Shown here: positions 59,313 through 64,000 of the stretch, piece by piece | How the letters are laid out: every line of letters begins with the position of its first letter | Position numbering within the stretch: the stretch's first letter is position 1 | DNA from: Coprinellus micaceus | Taxonomy: Eukaryota; Basidiomycota; Agaricomycetes; Agaricales; Psathyrellaceae | DNA length: 64,000 bases | Assembly (NCBI GenBank): GCA_951394405.1 | Contig: OX596335.1 | Coordinates: forward strand, 4,588,001 to 4,652,000 | Reading direction: 5' to 3' | The notes under the pieces: generated by a model | What the model was told of the DNA's origin: nothing | Databases searched by the model: none | Seen by the model: the letters and a program-made list of their open reading frames with translations, nothing else | Translations under genes and position numbers: made by a program

Positions 59313-59600
59313 TGGTTTTGCGGCGGCGAGTTCGGCGCAGGACATGGACGGGTCGCCTTTATGGTTGAAAATTTTGCATTCACTGTCACCCTGTACATGT
59401 ATCCTTTACCCGTTCTATACATTTTTCTCTGATGCATGGATCGCTCTGCCCTGCGAGATTGGATTTGTCCTCTTTGCTTTGAGATCTTGCCTCGTCTGTC
59501 CCGCTTTCCCCCAAAGAGTCACCATCAGCCATATGCAGCGCACCGCCACGCTAATTACAGCACCCTTTGAACTCGAACCACCATCTACCGTCCTCTTCCC

Positions 59601-60851
59601 ATGGCAGACGCTGCGCCCAGACTAGATACCAAACCCCGAGGCGCGTACAGAGCGCGCAAACCCGCTCGACCCCGCAAGCCTAGAGGGACGACCCAGGGAG
59701 ATGCGAGGCCCAACCCACCCATTCCCGTCACTTCAGGAGTGGCAATTGTAGAGGCCGAACCCGTCGTGGAGCCCCCAACGATATCAATGGGGGTTATCTT
59801 ACTATCAGAGGCCCCAGCCCAGGAGGCAGTAGAGGGGGCTCCGAACGATACCAAACCCAAAAGGGCGCCTAAACGCAAAGGCAAGGGCACAAAGGCGGCA
59901 AAGGCGGAGCGGGATGCGGCGCATCTGGCAGTCGTTCTGGAAGCGGCGCGTACAGCTGTCGCGACGTTCGCGAGGGCGGGCGTTTCTTGTGCTACCTTTG
60001 GTAGCCTCGCGTGTAAACTGTACGGAGCGGCTAGGTGTCCAAAGGTGCGCGATCTCCGAATGTTTTTGGGGGAAAGGATTCCTGATGTCTGATTTCTCTA
60101 GGACGTGGATCTACTCGTATACCAACCCCCAACGGAAGACGAACCATGGGAAGCCGAGCGGCTAAAGAAGACGCTTCTGGACTTGGACCCCGTCCATTTC
60201 TACATGACCATGCCCAAAGACCCTGCCGCCGAGTACCGTGTCCTGTGGTACCGCCAATATTACCTCGGGCCAGGGTGTAAAGTCGACATCCTCCTCCCCG
60301 GCACGATGCACCTTCCCAACCTTCCCCCTACCTCCTGTATCACCGTCCCAGTTTCCCCCGATGTCCCTCTCGTCCCGTTCTCCTTACTCCTGCTGCATAA
60401 GTTGCAAGGGTGGGACGACCATAGACTTGCGGAGGAGGCGCATAAACGGAAGAAGATGCCCCAGGACGCGGGGGATATTAAGCGGTTGTTGGGTATGGAG
60501 GCCAGGGTGGAGGAGCTTGCTAAGGAGGAGGGGCTGTTGAGTGATAGGGCGTTGTTTAGCGAAGAGTTTGAGGAGTTGACGAGGGGAAGGGTGAGGGTGT
60601 ATTGCGAGGCGTATCCGAACCATGTCCAGAAGTGGAGAGAGCTTGGGTTTGAGGTTCCTGACCCTCTGCCAAAACCAGAGAAGGAGAAGGAGAAACGAGA
60701 CGACGAGAGGGTTGGAGACCAGGGACGAGGCGAAGAGGATGAGGATGAGGAGCTTGAGGTGGATGAGGACGAGGACGAAGATGAGGCGAAGGCTGAGGCC
60801 GACGAAGAGCACTTAGTAGCTCAGCTGAAGGAGGTGGTAGTAGCCGCCTGA
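59601..60851 (+). CDS. Nucleotidyltransferase-fold protein with acidic tail
   Basis: Exons 59601-60044 and 60102-60851 with a 57 bp phase-0 intron; 397 residues. Residues 1-105 are Pro/Arg/Lys-rich and probably disordered ('[17 protein letters not shown]'). Then '[20 protein letters not shown]' followed by '[11 protein letters not shown]' gives the nucleotidyltransferase signature: hG[G/S] at 133-135 and DxD at Asp149/Asp151, the join lying exactly at the splice site. A third acidic residue, Asp210 in 'KVDILLPG', completes the metal-binding triad. The last 45 residues are strongly acidic (runs of D/E). Small proteins of this fold transfer nucleotides to proteins, RNA or drugs; the target here cannot be told. 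The triad suggests it is active. Confidence 0.65.
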
Positions 60852-61148
60852 AGTGAGTTTTGGTTTCGGCAGGGGCCTTTCGGGTTTGGCTTCGTATCTA
60901 ACAGACTTGGCGTCTTTTTTGTAGTGGGAACCTCGTACCTCCCACCTTCTCTACGGCTCGTACAATTGCACATGTGAGCCCCCAATCCACCCACGGCGCG
61001 TCGTGGTCAACACGTTGCTGTGGCATGGCTAAGGGCCTCACTGGCACTCCTTTGTTTCCGCCATTTCTTTGTTTCCATTTCATATTTAGGTGCCTCCCCG
61101 TCGGTTTAGCCCACTCTTTCACTTACTCCCACCTTGCCCTTCGTCCCA
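60852..61148. other. Spacer before the F-box-like gene
   Basis: 297 bp; no telo-box-like motif or TATA box is seen before the ATG at 61149. Confidence 0.4.
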
Positions 61149-62805
61149 ATGGAAATTCTCAGAGATTCTCCAGACCTGATGGGTCTGATATGTTCTCACT
61201 TAGATCGGGGGAGCGCACTCGCTGTCGCCCTCACCTACCGTGGTTTCATGGAGGTCGGGTTGGATCGCGTTTGGGGTCGCCTGGACTCCTTCTCACCTAT
61301 CGTTACATGCCTCCCTGACGACTTGCTGGGAATGTATCGTCAGCATCCTGACGGGCTCCTTCGCTGGGTAAGCGCGCAGTTCCACTCATGCTGCTCCCTT
61401 CTCTGACTTTCCCCGACCTTCATAGGGATTAAAGTCCCGTTTATCACCGAAGCACCTCGAACGGTACCTGACGTTCTACGCCCCCCGTATACGAATTCTC
61501 GAATTCAAAGAAAACGGTCTGTTGGCGATCCCGGACACAACCTTCTTCCAAGCCCTGCAGTTCGCTACGGACTGCATCCCTGGTGCCCTATCCCCCTCCC
61601 TCGAGGCTTTCGACTGGCCGGACCCCAGAGACGACACGGGCTGCCACCTGGCTCCATTCGTCTCCCTCTTTCTGGGGCGTTCCGTGCGATCCTTGACCTT
61701 GAGGACACCCGCGTTATCTGAACTGCCAATACCATACGAGGGGTCGCTCCACTTCAATGCTACGCGACTTTGCCACTCGATTCAGGAGCTTAACTTCGCG
61801 TTATCAAGTTGCCGCTTTGTAGTCCAATTCCTATCGTCCTTCACCTGGAATCGCCTTCGCAAGGTTACTGTGGCCTACGTCAACCCAAAAGTCCTGAGCC
61901 ACTTGGCTGCACTCCCCCACCTCTGCTGCCTCGAAGTGACCGACGGCGAATCTAACATGTGTTATGTCGATAACATTCAGCCAGCACCGACAGCAAGGGA
62001 CTTCCCGTCCTTACGCGTCCTCGTCTTCAAACTATTTGACATCTCATATGCAAGGCGCATGATGAAGTGCCTACCGCCCAACAACGGCGTCGAACGGCTC
62101 GACTGCATCTCTCTTTGGGAGCATCCGTGTGCTTCTCAATGCCAACACGTCGTGGACGCCGTCCGCGAATACTGCAACCCGCTATCCTTGACCCACCTTT
62201 CCATTCGCCACGATGAACATCGAGCAGCGGGCAACAAGGACATGCCGAGGGAGGTGCGCGTCGAAGATCCCGTGGGTGAGGTTGACTTGTCGCCCCTTTA
62301 TCCCTTCCAGATGATGGAGTCGTTGACGATTCAGTCGCGTGACGGTCAAGTGTCGCTTCCAGCAGCCGTCGGGATGACTGCGGCAGCATGGCCAGAACTC
62401 CAACATCTCAACCTTTGCCCGACCTACCCAAGCTTCGGCCTCACCCCCTCCATGGACCACACTCATTTACTCACTATCCTCCACGGGTGTCCGTCGCTTC
62501 GGTATTTGGGCTTGCGCTTCGACACCAAGCGCATTACGGCTCGGAAGGCGCCCCAGACGACGATGGGTGATCAACCAGCATCTTCAGCGTCCACACGCGC
62601 TGACATGTCTCGCCTCTATCGACTTCGGGTCGGTGAGTCACCGATAAGCTCTCCCGCCCAAGTTCTCGAGTTCTTCCGGCAGCATCTCCCGAACGTGAGG
62701 GTTTTGGACTGGTCTTACGACTCTACATCCGCTTGGGAGACGAGTTTACCGGACAAGAGATGGGCTAGGGTTGCACAAGAACTGGACTCGTCGGATGTAT
62801 GGTAG
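61149..62805 (+). CDS. F-box/LRR-like family protein
   Basis: Exon 1 (61149-61367, 73 codons): 'DSPDLMGLICSHLDRGSALA' and 'EVGLDRVWGRLDSFSPIVTC'. Intron 61368-61425 (58 bp, phase 0, GTAAGC...ATAG). Exon 2 opens 'GLKSRLSPKHLERYLTFYAP' and has 'LAPFVSLFLGRSVRSL', 'VDLSPLYPFQMMESLTIQS', 'MDHTHLLTILHGCPSLRYLG', 'LRFDTKRITARKAP' and 'VGESPISSPAQVLEFFRQHL'. It is 532 residues and intact. It lies 32 kb from the main cluster yet keeps the same exon structure; it fits none of the left-cluster subgroups closely. An insert of about 20 residues separates the last two blocks. Confidence 0.8.
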
Positions 62806-63401
62806 TGGGGTCGACGGATGTAGTATGGTGCAGGCATCCGGGCACGTATGGGTCGTTGTTCCCGGTGGAACTGTAAAAGCTGATATTCGGTCCCGGGCGC
62901 CTATTCAAGTTGAACCCATACTCTCCGCGTAGGGGAGCCACCAATTTCCTCTCCCTCTCATGTCTCAAAGTTTCTCGAACTCCATTTCCCATTCTTGAAA
63001 ATTTGGACACTGGGTACGAAAGGCCAGCAGGGCAAAGTGACTCTGGGGCTGCGCCGGATGACATGTCCAAGCAGGTTATCAAGAATTTGGCCATTTAAAT
63101 GTGTATGCATATATTGTAGAAGCTATTTATTGAGTTGTGAAGCATGCAATACTTCTTGAACTCGTGCCGCCCACGGGCAGTGATTTTACTTCGTCGGTCC
63201 ATGTAGCAGCACGCAAGGGTCCGTCCTTGAAATATACCTTCGATATCGCGTGGTGAGCATGGGCGCCTATCGATCAGCTGGCTGCTGAATGCACCCGGCC
63301 CTCACATCACGACCTTTTTCGGCCCAGATGTCCAATCGCCAACTCCGATACTCTTCCATCTTTGCTCTTTACCACCACAACACTTCAAGAAATCCTCACT
63401 G
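62806..63401. other. Spacer with group C promoter elements
   Basis: 596 bp. GGGCGCCTATC at 63261-63271 and CATCACGACCTT at 63305-63316 match elements before the other two group C genes. No gene seen. Confidence 0.45.
63305..63316. promoter_or_regulatory. CATCACGACCTT, half of the group C promoter element
   Basis: About 87 bp before the ATG at 63402; matches the right half of AAGGTCGTGACCTT read on the other strand (22071-22084). Confidence 0.4.
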
Positions 63402-64000
63402 ATGGAGCAGTGCCTCCAGATTCCTGAAATCCTGCGCCATGTGTGCGACGAGCTCGACAGAAAAAGTTGTTTATCGGCTGCCTTGACGAACCACACCTTC
63501 CTCGAGCCGGGGCTTGACAGTCTTTGGCACCATATCGACTCGATGCGTCCGCTCGTATGCTGTTTGCCGACGGGAGTAGGAAATATTGAACAGCATAGCA
63601 GGCCGAAGCCAGGCATGTACCTGGTGAGCCATCCTCTGTGGATTTATCTTTGCTTGTTAGATTTGGGGCTAACGCCTTAAACTGGGTGACAGTACCCAGG
63701 ACTAACCTTCAAACGCGAACATCTGGATCGATACTTGTCCTTTTATGCACACCGTATACGATCCTTCACTTCACCAACCTTCAGCTTCCGCCAGCCTTGC
63801 CTCTCCACGGATTTTCTGCTCGCGTTGCAGATGGCAACCGATTACGAGCATGGGGCTCTCGCACCCCTGTTACAGAAAGTGGTGTGGTTCCCTCCATCCC
63901 TGACAGATGTTAGCCCCCGAGCAACGCTATCAGCATTTATATCCCTCTTTGTGGGAGAGCACGTCAAGTCGTTTAGGTTCTTGGTTAGCAAAGCGGATCA
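63402..64000 (+). CDS. F-box/LRR-like family protein, 3' partial (group C)
   Basis: Exon 1 (63402-63623, 74 codons): 'LQIPEILRHVCDELDRKSCL', 'EPGLDSLWHHIDSMRPLVCC', ending 'KPGMYL'. Intron 63624-63692 (69 bp, phase 0). Exon 2 begins 'YPGLTFKREHLDRYLSFYAH' and is open to the window end, reaching 'FISLFVGEHVKSFRF'. Nearly the same as 27043-28688 and 20327-21975 over this span, but on the opposite strand and 35 kb away, so copies of group C have moved or the cluster was split. About 350 codons should follow beyond the window. Confidence 0.8.

Overview
The window reads as nuclear DNA of a mushroom-forming basidiomycete (Agaricomycotina). Evidence: compact multi-exon genes with 45-90 bp GT-AG introns, a spliced ubiquitin-eL40 fusion gene, a nuclear COX6 gene with a 55 bp intron, short spacers, and a large local family of F-box/leucine-rich-repeat-like proteins of the kind expanded in these fungi. 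All functional names are by recognition of sequence patterns, with no database search.

Region 1 (about 1-28,700) is dominated by one gene family. Eleven members lie here: a 5'-partial gene at the left edge, 756-2308(+), 9199-10948(-), 11418-12851(+), 13341-15020(+), 15274-16872(+), 17147-18952(-), 20327-21975(-), 22551-24303(-), 25094-26465(-) and 27043-28688(-). Two more lie at the right edge (61149-62805 and 63402-end). Each member has a first exon of 68-77 codons carrying an F-box-like motif, one phase-0 intron, and a long second exon with a repeat-type scaffold ending in two conserved blocks. The presumed role is substrate reception for SCF-type ubiquitin ligases. Several copies are broken: 11418 and 22551 by single frameshifts, 25094 by many lesions, and an older remnant lies near 19600-19830. 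Gene order and shared upstream sequence indicate that a three-gene module was duplicated between 17 and 29 kb. Embedded in this region are COX6 (4508-4979), a Gcn4-like bZIP factor (6762-7361) and a small unrecognised gene (7473-8106).

Region 2 (29-46 kb) is ordinary genic DNA: a CstF-64-like hinge/C-terminal-domain protein without an RRM, divergent across 152 bp from an 11-exon gene that resembles the meiotic XPF-like SHOC1/Zip2 family; then two CBM21 proteins with PP1-docking motifs (probable glycogen-targeting phosphatase subunits) placed tail to tail; then a frameshifted unrecognised gene.

Region 3 (46-54 kb) is gene-poor. It holds a 673 bp element with pogo/Tigger-like inverted ends, diverged direct repeats, and long stretches where no gene is seen.

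Region 4 (54-61 kb) holds an unrecognised six-exon gene, a protein resembling the von Willebrand A domain of Mediator subunit 25, a small three-exon gene, the ubiquitin-eL40 fusion gene, and a nucleotidyltransferase-fold protein with an acidic tail. The F-box family resumes at 61 kb and runs off the end.
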